Shown here in pieces: positions 43,501-55,500 of a stretch of 64,000 nt of DNA. The notes beneath the pieces were generated by a model. It was not told the DNA's origin, did no database searches, and saw only the letters and a list, made by a program, of their open reading frames with translations. The first letter of the stretch is position 1, and every line of letters begins with the position of its first letter. Made by a program: the position numbers and the translations under genes. This stretch comes from Telmatactis stephensoni (Eukaryota; Cnidaria; Anthozoa; Actiniaria; Isophelliidae), in the NCBI GenBank assembly GCA_029948255.1, contig JALIZF010001534.1:186001-250000 (forward strand), in the 5' to 3' direction.

Positions 43501-46500
43501 TAGAACTAGAACTAGCAAACTAGAACTAGAACTAGAAGAACTAGAACTCGAACTAGAACTAGAACTAGAACTAGACTAGAACTAGAACTAGAACTAGAAC
43601 TAGAACTAGAACTAGAACTAGAACTAGAACTAGAACTAGAACTAGAACTAGACTAGAACTAGAACTAGAACTAGAACTAGAACTAGAACTAGAACTAGAA
43701 CTAGAACTAGAACTAGAACCTAGAACTAGAACTAGAACTAGAACTAGAAAGAACTAGAACAAGAACTAGTAACTAAGAACTAGAACTAGAACTAGAACTA
43801 GAACTAGAACTAGAACTAGAACTAGAACTAGAACTAGAACTAGAACTAGAACTAGAACTAGAACTAGAACTAGAACTAGAACTAGAACTAGAACTAGAAC
43901 TAGAACTAGAACTAGAACTAGAACTAGAACTAGAACTAGAACTAGAAATATAGGTAACCTCGATGTAAACAAAACACCTACCATTAAGAACTTCAGCCTT
44001 TATGTAGTAAGTAGACGAAAGTTCATAACTGTGGGTGCTTTCATGTAAGAACTATAGCCGTTTCAAGTTAACCGGTCGAGCACCGGAAGATACCGCGGAG
44101 AAATTGTTGGAAGCCTCCTTAAGAATGCCTTATATGGCTATAGAATTGGCTGCAAATTTAGCGAAAAGTTCTCGACCTGTAAAGTTAAAATCTAGAGGAC
44201 AGGACATAAACTGGGTGCATGAACCACATATAAGCAGCAGCATTAACTTTAGCAGTTAGACCAAGTTAGATGAGTTAAGAAGAAAGTATAATTCACTGGA
44301 TGGAGAACGAATAAAAAAGAGTGAAAAAAGGTGTTCAAGGGTTTTAACAAATGTGGTGACCCGTTTCACCGTGCATTGATCACCGGACATCCGCACTGGA
44401 AAGGTATTACATGCAAGCTGTTCAGTATCCTTGACCACGCAGTTTGCAGTTTTTTAGAATAGTTGTATTATTTCATGTACGTATCAAAGTGTTAACCCGT
44501 AAAATAATTCAGAATAACTGATACAACAAAAAATAATATAAGGAAGTTTAAATACATGAGTCCAAAAATTATATCTCCAATTATATCCGGCTGTCTCCAA
44601 GCAGTCGCTCTTCTTATGTCATGTGGTTACGCATCCATAGATTATAAAGCACTACCAGTTAAAGGGCTCGAGTTCACGACATGAATAAACTTTTAAAAGT
44701 ACATTTATCTCGTCTAGTATTTGGTCCAGGTGAAGAATAGGAGTTGCTCATTTGACCATTTGACGGTTTTCGTCGTTCAACCTTAGCCTCGATCGATAGC
44801 GCGTAGTCTATTCTAGATCGTTAGAATTTGAATACAGCCCGTGGAAAGTGTTTTGATTGTTTAGTTGATGTGTGTATTCCTAATATTACCATGGGCTGTA
44901 GTCAGTTTGTAAAGTATATATTTCACGCTGTCGAGGCTGAGGTTGAACGACGAGAACCGTGAAATAGGGGTATAGAATGGTGTCTAAAAAATAAAGAGGC
45001 TCGCAAAGCTCGGATTTGATTTTTGTAGAGGCTCGGAGGCTCGGATTTTTCAAGATATTAGGCTCGGAAGTTCGGAATTTTCAAATGCTGGGGTCGGAAG
45101 CTCGGATTTCGGATTTTGCATGTTGAAAGCGGGCTCGGATTTTAAAACAAGGGGCTCGCAGGCTCGGGAGGCTCGGTTTTTTTCCATTCTATACCTCTTG
45201 AAATGGTCAATTATAATATAAGCTCTGTTTATATGTCATACAGTGACTGTCTCTTTGTCTTAATTTAACTAATTGTAAGATACGGCGCTCAATACTTGCG
45301 TTTGATCTGTGCAATTTATTTAGCTCTGTTTTCTCCATTTCTAACAGATTTTCCAGGATGTGATTTTGAGCAAACGACATGCGATTGGACGGTTGACAAG
45401 GAGTGGAAACTATTTCCCTCTTCGATTAGAGGGGGTGAGTACAAATAAGTCTATATCATGCACGTGTAAAATGTACATTTTAGATAAATATCTTCATCTA
45501 TCCATCCAATACTTCTATTTGCACAAGTATGCAATTTTGTCATAAACATTCCAACTGGAAATATATTACTATACCGCCCTAACGTCAAGAATGTGCTCGG
45601 ACATCAGTCGTGAAAACTTTGCCTGAATATCTAAATTTTTGGTAGTCTATCAACCAATATTTCAAGTCGATGATTTAGGGGGTGTTCACATGGCACTAGG
45701 ATTATCCTTGCAATAATATCATCCTGGCAGGCGAACCGAAATTTACGTTCAGTTTACATGACAATTTTCCGTCACCCGAAGCAATCCGAAGCAAAGTTCA
45801 AAGAAATGAGTGGCTGCTAATTCTATCACCATAGCGTCCTGGGTTACCCGAACTACCACGAGGGGCCCAACATTAGCGTTTCCTTATCCTAGTTGGCGAA
45901 GTATATCTCTACTTTTTTCGTTAACATCAAAGGGACCGAAACATACTCCTAGTGCAAGGATATTTCTATCGGCGAGCCAGTCAAGGATGATCCTAGGAGA
46001 GGATGACCCTAGTACCCGAACGGAAGACACAAATACCCCCTTAGTATCTCGCGGAGCGCGCAGTTATGCAAACCGGGCTAAACAACCATCAATTTCAAGT
46101 AGTTCATTGTAGTAGGTTGATTTTGAAATCTCAAACCATTGTTTCTTCCGGCAACCTAAATCATTTTGATAACTGTCAAACTTTTGGACACACGAGCGTT
46201 CACCTTCAGGACAATAAAATATGTACATTTACATCGGTACACATTTCATCGTACTGTACGCCGAATCAGGAAGCTTGCCAATTATTAAAAAGATTGAAGA
46301 GACATTTGCTTGATTCTCATATCTATGCTATATTAAAGAACTGAACTCGTTTGCATTTAACTCTTCTCTAAAATTATTTAAATAATATTTAAAATGATAT
46401 TATTCTGTCACTCACTAAAGTATTATTATTATTTCATTTGCAGGCAACGGCTTGAGACTCGTCCAGTCAAGTGGAAAAGACAACAAGAAAGCCGTCTCCT

Positions 46501-49500
46501 CGATAATAAACCATGATACGTATAAGTGGAAATGTTTACGGTTCTGGTATTATATCGAACATCAGCATCCTATTTCGTTCCAAGTCAGAACTAAAAGCCT
46601 TCAAACTAACACAACAAAGGCTCTAAATGTTGTCACAAAACCTGCTTATTATAAATGGCAATTCTCGCAATTATCACTACCACAAGAAAAGGATATTCAG
46701 GTATTCAAGAAATGAGAAAACTAGAAGTGTTTATATCAGTTAAGATTCGATCGAATTCTAACTGTTGAACAATTTGTTTAGGTGGTTTTTACAAGTATAA
46801 ACAGCATTTTTATCGACGATGTTTCATTCTCAATGGACACCTGCAAGACGATTCCTTGGCACAAAATTAAAGAAGGTAAATGAGCTAAATTCTGGCTTGC
46901 AAAAGAATGAAGACAAAGGGGAAAGGAAGGAGAGAAAAAGTCTTTAAAAAAGACGCAAAAAATATCGTTTGGGATTGCACGCCCGACCATTAGACCGCAA
47001 TGCATGTTTTCTGTTGACAACTGTACTATCCTTTCAGATCTCTCTTGCAAATATTCAAAAGATGTTTGGTGTGGATGGAACTTGAATGCGTCAGCTGACG
47101 TCATCAACAATACGACATGGATGATGACATCACTTCCTGTGCTTGACAGCTTCCTCAGAGAAAACAACTTATCAAAACCTATAGGTAACAAATTCATTGC
47201 AAATTAGTCATTGCTCTTTAGGTTCTCAATTCTAGACAGTGTCCCTTTTTCAGAAAAAGCGCATTAAAAATCTCTCAGCATAGTTTTACGATACCTTTAA
47301 GTTTTTAAATACAGTTTTTGAAAGACATACATCTCTCACATACCGTTTTCATAAAGAAAATGGTACCGCCCTCAAATACCAAAGTGACAGTTCTCTCTAC
47401 GCTCTATACTTCTGTTTCTAGTTCACATTTGGGCTCTAGTTCATATTTAATCGCGTGAAATCCCCTTTCAATACATATAATAAGGTATCCCGGTATTTCA
47501 TGCGCCTACATAAAAAATACTGTAGGACCTCTCCTTACAGTCACGTCAATAAGACTGACACCTCTCTATATCAGGCAGCTATGTCTCGACAGCTGGAATC
47601 TCCACACATTTCCTTAAAGCAAAATCTCTAAAAAATACACCCAAAACCTCTATATTACAGACATATATTTGTCTTTAGTATCCGGTTTAAGGTGGCGCGA
47701 CCAACTATTTTTTGCATGAACACCTTCCAACTTTGAAACTCTCTTGCCGAAACAGATTTACTCCAATTTCATATCCATTACAACACATAAGTTATATATA
47801 GACTGAAAAACAATATTAAATGTGATTTGGGGAGATCGGACGGAATATCACGTGATAATCAAATGTGTTTTAGCTTCGGGTCGAATTTTGGCTCTCAAAT
47901 GAATTTGCTAAGGAAATGCTCAGTGCTACATATACCTTGGATCTTTGCCTTCCTCTGAAGGAAGTCTCACCAAAAACCAAAATCTACAAGAGGGATTTGG
48001 AGATATTTTAGGTCCTTTATATTAAGGGTATAATTTGTGCAAAAAATGAAGATCACGCTCCCCTTGGCAAATTTTACTACTACTTGGATATTTATTTACC
48101 CACAAAATTGCTCATTCTATTCTTATATCCCACTATACTTCATGGAAATACTGGAACGATATACAGCGACCAAAGCGAATGATATGTGAATGAAGCTGAA
48201 AACTCAATGTTAACCAGTTTTCTCCGGTTTTAGGGGCATTTTCGCAAAACATGCGATCATTTAAATACGGCTCCATATCTTTTCCTGAGGACCGCTGATT
48301 AATACACTATAAGCGAACTGATTTTCATGCAAACTCGTGAAGTTAAATCCCGATAAGTCACTCGCTGAGTGCGTTAACCTCTAAATAATGGATTTGAAAT
48401 TGAATTCAATCTGTTTAGGCATGAGAGTTTTAATTTTGGAAGGTATTCATGCAAAAATATTAGTCGAGCGACCTTAAAGAGGTTTCACTGTACATCTTTG
48501 TAGCGGAATATATCTGCATATAGAGATTTTCATACAACATTTTAATGGTTTTTTTTTTTCGGTACTCCAGGTTCTATTGGCAACGTTGAGCAATCTGAAA
48601 TCATCCTTAATGCAAATTCATCACTTGAAGAATTAAGTTTACCTCGAATGAAGCAAATGACCATGTGTTTCTGGCTCAAGACAATCGAGAGAGGATTTCG
48701 TATACGTTACAGCATCTTGTTTGAGAATAATTTCATCTTTCTAATAAAAATCACCATTAATGAAATAACAAGAGTAAAGATTCTAACTTCCACTTGGTGA
48801 GTTTTGTTTGTTTGTTTGTTTCTGTACGTTTGTTTGGTTTTAGCATTTCATTTCACTGAGCAAGTAAGAATATACTAGGCACTGTAAACTGTAATTCGTC
48901 TCGCAATGGCGTTAAAAAGTTGCGCAAAAAATTGCAACATAAAACATACCCAAAACCTGATAACGAATTTTTACCACCTTATGCATACCACCTTATTATT
49001 TTACTGACACTTGTTTATGTCCAATAAAGGGACTTTAAAGTTGGCAACGCAACCTTTACGAATGAATGGCATTATTATTGTGTAACGTGGTCTGGGAAAA
49101 GCCTTGGCATACTCTTTTATCTTGATGGCAGCATGTTAGATGGTGTCCAACTCAAACTGTCAGAATTGAAAATAACAAACACTATTTATGGTAATTTTAG
49201 CTCTCTTTCATTGATTCCTTTCTGTTTCATTTTATCCATACATTCTAACGTTTTTCACAATTTTACAGTACGTACTGAAAACAATGATTTAAAAAACGAT
49301 ATGGCTTTTGTTGTTGTCGAGTGTTTGGAATTCCTGATATGAAACACAAGCAGTAGATATATATTTTGCTGATGGCGCCGTCTTTATCAATGATAAAACA
49401 AAGAAAGAAAGGCTTCTCTCAATATGTCACGATATTTACAAAAAACAACAATTAACAACAGCAATTAACGATGGCTTTGTTATACTTTTTGCGGAATTTT

Positions 49501-52500
49501 CATTTTTTACTGATCAGTAAGTGACGTGGTATGGTAGATAAAACCAGGAAGCCATGATGAAACTCTTCGCAAAAAGTTGATGTTACACAAACGATTTACA
49601 ACATGCCAACAATTTCTCGCGCAACGCCGGTAGGATTACACAAACCTTCAGCTTCGTTGCATGCAAGTCGTCTCTTGTGTAACATCAGCTTAAAGTGATC
49701 AGTCAAAATTAAGTCCATTACAGTGATATGGCTGGTAGTGATTTGTAAGTTTGTAAGTTCGGGCTTCCATCCTCAATGACACCAGGTAGAAAATCAGTTA
49801 TCATGAGGGCTGGAACTGAGTTTAAAAACTCACCTACTTGAATAAATCAAACATTCTGGTTTTCAATACATTTATTTTGAGAAAATAATTAGAAAAATTA
49901 ATTACTAAAGACTCTATCGTAATCTTTTCCTAAGGAGGAGGATCTCTTTATCTTGCTACTGGATCCGCTTCACAACAAAATTGGGGAACACTTGGCTCTT
50001 TCAACGTTTGGGGAACAATGTTAAGCTCTGATGAAATAAAACGAATGTCGTTTGGCTGTGGCAATGAGGAGGGAGATGCATTGGCTTGGAGTTCCGTTTT
50101 GTTGTATTCTTTAAATGGTCATGAAAAACGTTCTTCTTCGTGTACAGATGTCAAAGGTAATACAGTCAAGTTATTTGTTTGCTTGTTTTGTTTGCTTGTT
50201 TGCTTGTTTGTTTGCTTGCTTGCTTATTTGTTTGTTTGTTTGTTTGTTTGTTTGTTTGTTTTACTATTTTGTTACTTTTTCTTCGAAGGAAATCGCCTTT
50301 TTTTGAGAGGAAACACATCGAGCTCCATAATCAGCCCCGTGTTTAGTAGATCTCCAAGTACCCCTTACAGGTGCTTTAAAATCCGTTACGCGTTGTTTGG
50401 GAGTCAGGCTCAGTCTTTAAAGATCTTCATCAAATATTCCAATCAAAATGAGTTATTTCCTATATGGGTGGACAAGGATAATACAATAGCTGAATGGAGG
50501 TATGGACAGGTCTCGGTTACAGCGATGGCCACATTCCAGGAAAGTATGGTGCAAATACAGTAAAATGATATGTCATCTTATAGTATGAATAGTTCTTGTA
50601 TCTTCATTAATACAGGTTCATCTCGATGGTGAAATAAAGGGACGGCGTGGTTACATAGCTGTTGGTAGCACATACGTGGAAGATGGCGACTGCGACATAA
50701 AACCAAAACCTGATGGCAAGCGAGGTAAAAATCACGTTTATAGTAACCTGTTTCAAAAACATTTCAGTTGAATACTCTTAACAAGCTAGATCTAGTCTCT
50801 CCCTCGACATACCGTAGTACACATACACACAAAATAGAATATATTCAAAAATTTTGAGGGTATAGAGAACTGGACATTAAATGAAGTTTAATTTCTAACT
50901 GAAGCTGGGATTTGATTCATTGCAAATGAAAGATAACCGGTTGTTTCGATCCATATGGTCGTTTCGATCCACATCTGACACATTCGAACCACATCTATAA
51001 ACAAGTTTGATCATGTAGTTTAAACAGGTGTAAGAGTGTTTAAGTGCAATGAGTATACTTTTCGTGCCCGCTAATACATGTAACAAGTCAGAAGGGTTAA
51101 GTGAATGATTTTTCACTTGTTGAATCGGCCGTTTGTTATACGGAGGTCAGCCATTCATTGATTCAACAAGTACGGCATTCACTCCGCCCTTTTGACTCGT
51201 TACACCTATTCCCAAAACATGCACGAAAAAAAGAATTTCCCTAAAATGTCCTAATACGTGTACATGGTAGAACTTGTTTATGTGTGTGGATTGAAGGTGG
51301 ATTGAATATAAGGTGGATCGAATGTGTCAGATGTGGATCGAAACGATTTGGATCGAAACGACTATGGATCCAAACAACCGGTATTCAAATGGAAAAGCGA
51401 CAATGGGGCAGAATATGCAATTTTTTATTTGCATGTTTGTTTATTAGCTTAAATTGTCATAATTCCTCCACTGTCTAGCTCTGGAACATAAGACGTTTGA
51501 AAAAAAAATCTCTGATGAAAAAGGTTTAATCGTAAATAGTCAGGGTTTCAAATATGAAAGTATTGATGTTTAATAAACAATACTTTATATTTTGTTGCTG
51601 TTGCCGTTTTTCTTCGTTTTTCACCTATTTCAATTAATGTTGTCGGCAAATAGACTCAAGTCTACGCGACTCACCCGAAATGGATTATGGGTAGGAATTA
51701 CTAAAAGCTATGAAACCAAAGAAATATCAGCACAACAATTCTCAACCAGCTAGTGTTGAGCTTATACTACAAAGTCCTTTATTTATTGATGCTTAAAATG
51801 AAGACCGAAGCCAAAAAGAGAGTAAACTTTTTCAACTACCTATACTCCTTTGCACTCTAGTCGCCTAGGCTTGAAGCCTTTCGCCTGACAACATTTTTTG
51901 AAATAAGTATATCAATTTTCTTTCTTGTGTCGCTGTTTATAATGCGCCCCCCTCTCACGACTATTATCGCTGACGTCACAATGAAATAGGTCGGTTACGC
52001 TCAAATTTTCGTGGCATATCTAAGAGTGATGCCTTCTTTGCATTCTTGAAGTATGTCTGTAGCTAAAAAATTGATTCATGCAAAAGAAGCAAAATGTAAG
52101 CGTTATATCAGCACAAATCCTCCTGTTGCAGTTGGCCTGCCACTTACTTTTATCATAGCTTAACATTCATATATAAATACTGTAGCGAATAGAATAGATG
52201 ACATAAAACGAGAGCCGATTATCAACTTCTTCAATTCAAGAACTGAGTTACGATATATTGCAAATCATGTGTGCTTACGTATTATTCTTCTTCTGTCTTT
52301 AGTTTTTACCAAAGACCTAACTGAAGGACCTGGTTACATAACATCGCCATTTTATCCGGGATACTACACCAGAGACACTGAATACACGTGGCACATCCAC
52401 GCCCCTCAGTATCACATTATTCACTTGACATTCCTTGACTTCATATTGGAAGACAATCCCATGTGTTCTGCAGACTACTTACAAGTGTATGATGGACCCT

Positions 52501-55500
52501 CAAAGAAAGCACCATCTCTTGGAAAGTTCTGTGGCAATCAGGTTCCACAGTTTGTAGAGACAACTAGAAATAAAATTACAATTGTATTCAATTCAGACGA
52601 TCGCGCCGAGCGACGAGGATTTAAGATCGTCTACAAATTTTCGAAAGGTTTGACTAGTTTGACTTTTACCTTATTTTGAAGTAATAAAAACTTTGTGCAA
52701 TTACATGATAGCGGTTATGTATACACCTTTCTAATAAATCCCACAATGCTTGTTTTCCGCACTTGACGTCAAATTTATTCTTTTCAATTGCATTGTACAA
52801 GTTTCAAAAGAATAAATTTGACGTCAATCGCGGAAAACAAAACGTTGTGGCATTTATTAGAAGGGTGTATAGCTTCTGCCAACCAACATGGCTACGGTCA
52901 CGTGATTGTGAAAGCATGCAATGTGGCTCACCGAAATAGCATATATACATTTTTTGGTTTACTAAGTATTTCTTTATTTCTAGACAAGTCTAAGCTTAAC
53001 GACCACAAATGCGTTTCTCGAAAAGGTAAACTTAAATATGGGGATACTTTGCGGCCAGGGCTCAGTTGTTCAAAAGCGGATTTGCGCCAGCCCAGGGTTA
53101 AATCCAAAGAAAACCATTGGTGTTAACCCAGGATTAAATCTAAAGAAAACCATAGGTATTAAACCAGGTTTAAATCTAAAGAAAACCATTGGTGTTAATC
53201 CAGGGTTAAATCAAAAGAAAACCATTGGTGTTAACCCTGGGTAAAATCTAAGGAAACCATTCAGGTGTTAACCCAGGGTCAAATCTAAAGAAAATCATTG
53301 GTGTTAACCCAGGGTCAAATCTTAAGAAAATCATTGGTGTTAACCCAGGGTTAAATCTATAGCGGAAAAAATGGTTTTATATAACCCAGGGTCAAATCTA
53401 AAGAAAACCATTTGCGTTAACCCTACAGGGGTACATCTAAAGAGAACCATTGGCGTTAACCCTGGGCCCAGAAATACATTCATTTTCAAAATGGTTGTCC
53501 ATAACATTACTAACTACTAACTATTAGGTGAAATGTCGGTTAGCTGCTAGAGCCAACTGGAAGTCACTTAACTTTAGTTACTGTTTAAGGGGAATGAACA
53601 TTAATCTTTTTTTTTTCTTGCAGGATGTCCACCCAATTGTAAATGTTCCTTCATAGAAAACGAACCGAATAACAAGAATCAAAAAGTGGTCATTGAAGGG
53701 CAGTATCTACATGTTATTCCCGACAATATGCCATCAGGAACTTTTGCATTGTAAGTCGATTTTATAGAAATTAATAGTAATAGCAAACTTAACATTTTGT
53801 TTTACTAATAACAACCACATTAAACTCACTCTCCTCCGTACCTTTACAGCAAGTTTGAATCGGTCCAGAGGTCTTGTAATATACACGTGACAGCTCTGTA
53901 TGTCCAAACAGTAGGTTTCCTCCTTATATACAAAAGTTTTGAATAAAAGACACTTTTTATCCTAAGCATAAAGATGTTTCGGCAGTACTTGTGCCATATA
54001 CGAAATGTGTACTGAACAGCAAATACTAGGGGGGAGGGGGTGTTTACATGGAACTAGGATCATCCTAGCAAGCGAATCATCCTACCTGCTATATACATTT
54101 ACTGCATCCTGTTTACATGGAAATTTGTGTCTTCGCTTCGGGTACTACAATCATCCTACTAAACAATGCAGTAAAAAAATGCAGTAAATGTATAGCAGGT
54201 AGGATGATTCACCTGCTAGGATGATCCTAGTGTCATGTAAACACACCCTAAAAGAAAAATCAGAAAAGGAAATAACAAACAGCAGAAGCGATCCGAGAAA
54301 CTAGTTTGTTGAGGTCCATCCTATGCCGTGACGTTATTTACCAGCAATATGTTAAAGTAAAGATGTCTGTTTCTGTGTCTGTAGAATGTTTAGAGACAAT
54401 CACATTAGTAAGATTGAAGAAGCAGCGTTTGCCGATTTGCCAGATCTTCTTTACGTGTAAGTTCAATTCATTATCACCATTGCTTTGCACACAGGATAAA
54501 CAGAGGACTTGAGAATATGCGGATATAGATATTAGATATTCTTATAAACCATAATCTTCAATTACAGAGATCTCACAAGCAATGTGTTAATCTTCATTGA
54601 CAACGATGCCTTTAGAAATTCATCATCATTAGAAACATTGTAAGTAAAATGATAGAATGTTAAGAATGCTGTATCATAGATTGGTTAACGTACGTCTTCT
54701 ATTAATTAAGAATATTACTTATCTCATACATAACATTTATCGGGATTAAACAATGACCTACATTTATTAATCTATATTAATTGATGTTTTTGTATATCAC
54801 TACAGACGACTGAATTCAAACTTCATGAATTTTACTCGCTTCCCACCCCAAAAACCATTTCGCGAACTAAAGAATTTGCGCACGCTGTAAGTATAACTGG
54901 GCCTCGTTCCACAACTTGTGGAACTTCGTAACTTACGAGGAGTCCTAAAACGTTGTCGGTTTTCCCCCTCCTGGGATTCTTTTTGATGTATATCGATTGG
55001 ATCATAATACATCAACCTTGACCAATTAAAGTGCTTAAGGCACGGCACGGTCGTGTTCAGTAGCCATACGAAATCCACTCTAATAACAATAACTGTTTAT
55101 TTAAATGTCCATGTCTTCTACCGCTTGCGCAGTAACTTGGAAACACTATACCCTCTCATGATCACTACCTCTACATTAAATAATTTAATTCGTAGCATGG
55201 CCGAGAACAACACATCAAACAAACTCAGTTCACATATGATCCAAACGCGCTCGAGCTTGGACTCGAACCCGGACCACAGCGGTGAAAGGCCGGCGTACTA
55301 TAACCGCTCGGCCAACCATGCCACTTTGACTTTCTCTCTATGTATCGTTGATAAGCATAGCACTACAAAAATGAAAGGCATAAATTTAAACGAATGAAAA
55401 AATCACTGGAGTTTAATTTATCCTTTAATTATCAGGTTTTTGTTAATTTCATGGAAATAGTATATTTAATCGACATGTTAATTTCTCCTTTTCACAGTGA

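Noticed and set aside
42675..43523. 282-codon Glu-Leu / Arg-Thr frame
   Set aside because: GAACTA satellite; frame changes follow 1-2 base slips.
43766..43984. Minus-strand Leu-Val frame
   Set aside because: Same satellite read antisense.
45810..46112. 100-codon frame
   Set aside because: Mostly within a MITE-like element; no splice or domain support.
53075..53470. Possible CRISPR-like array or extra coding repeats
   Set aside because: 36-bp minisatellite without unique spacers; later copies break frame and there are no splice sites.
55250..55322. Functional tRNA gene on the minus strand
   Set aside because: Boxes are present but the acceptor stem does not pair.
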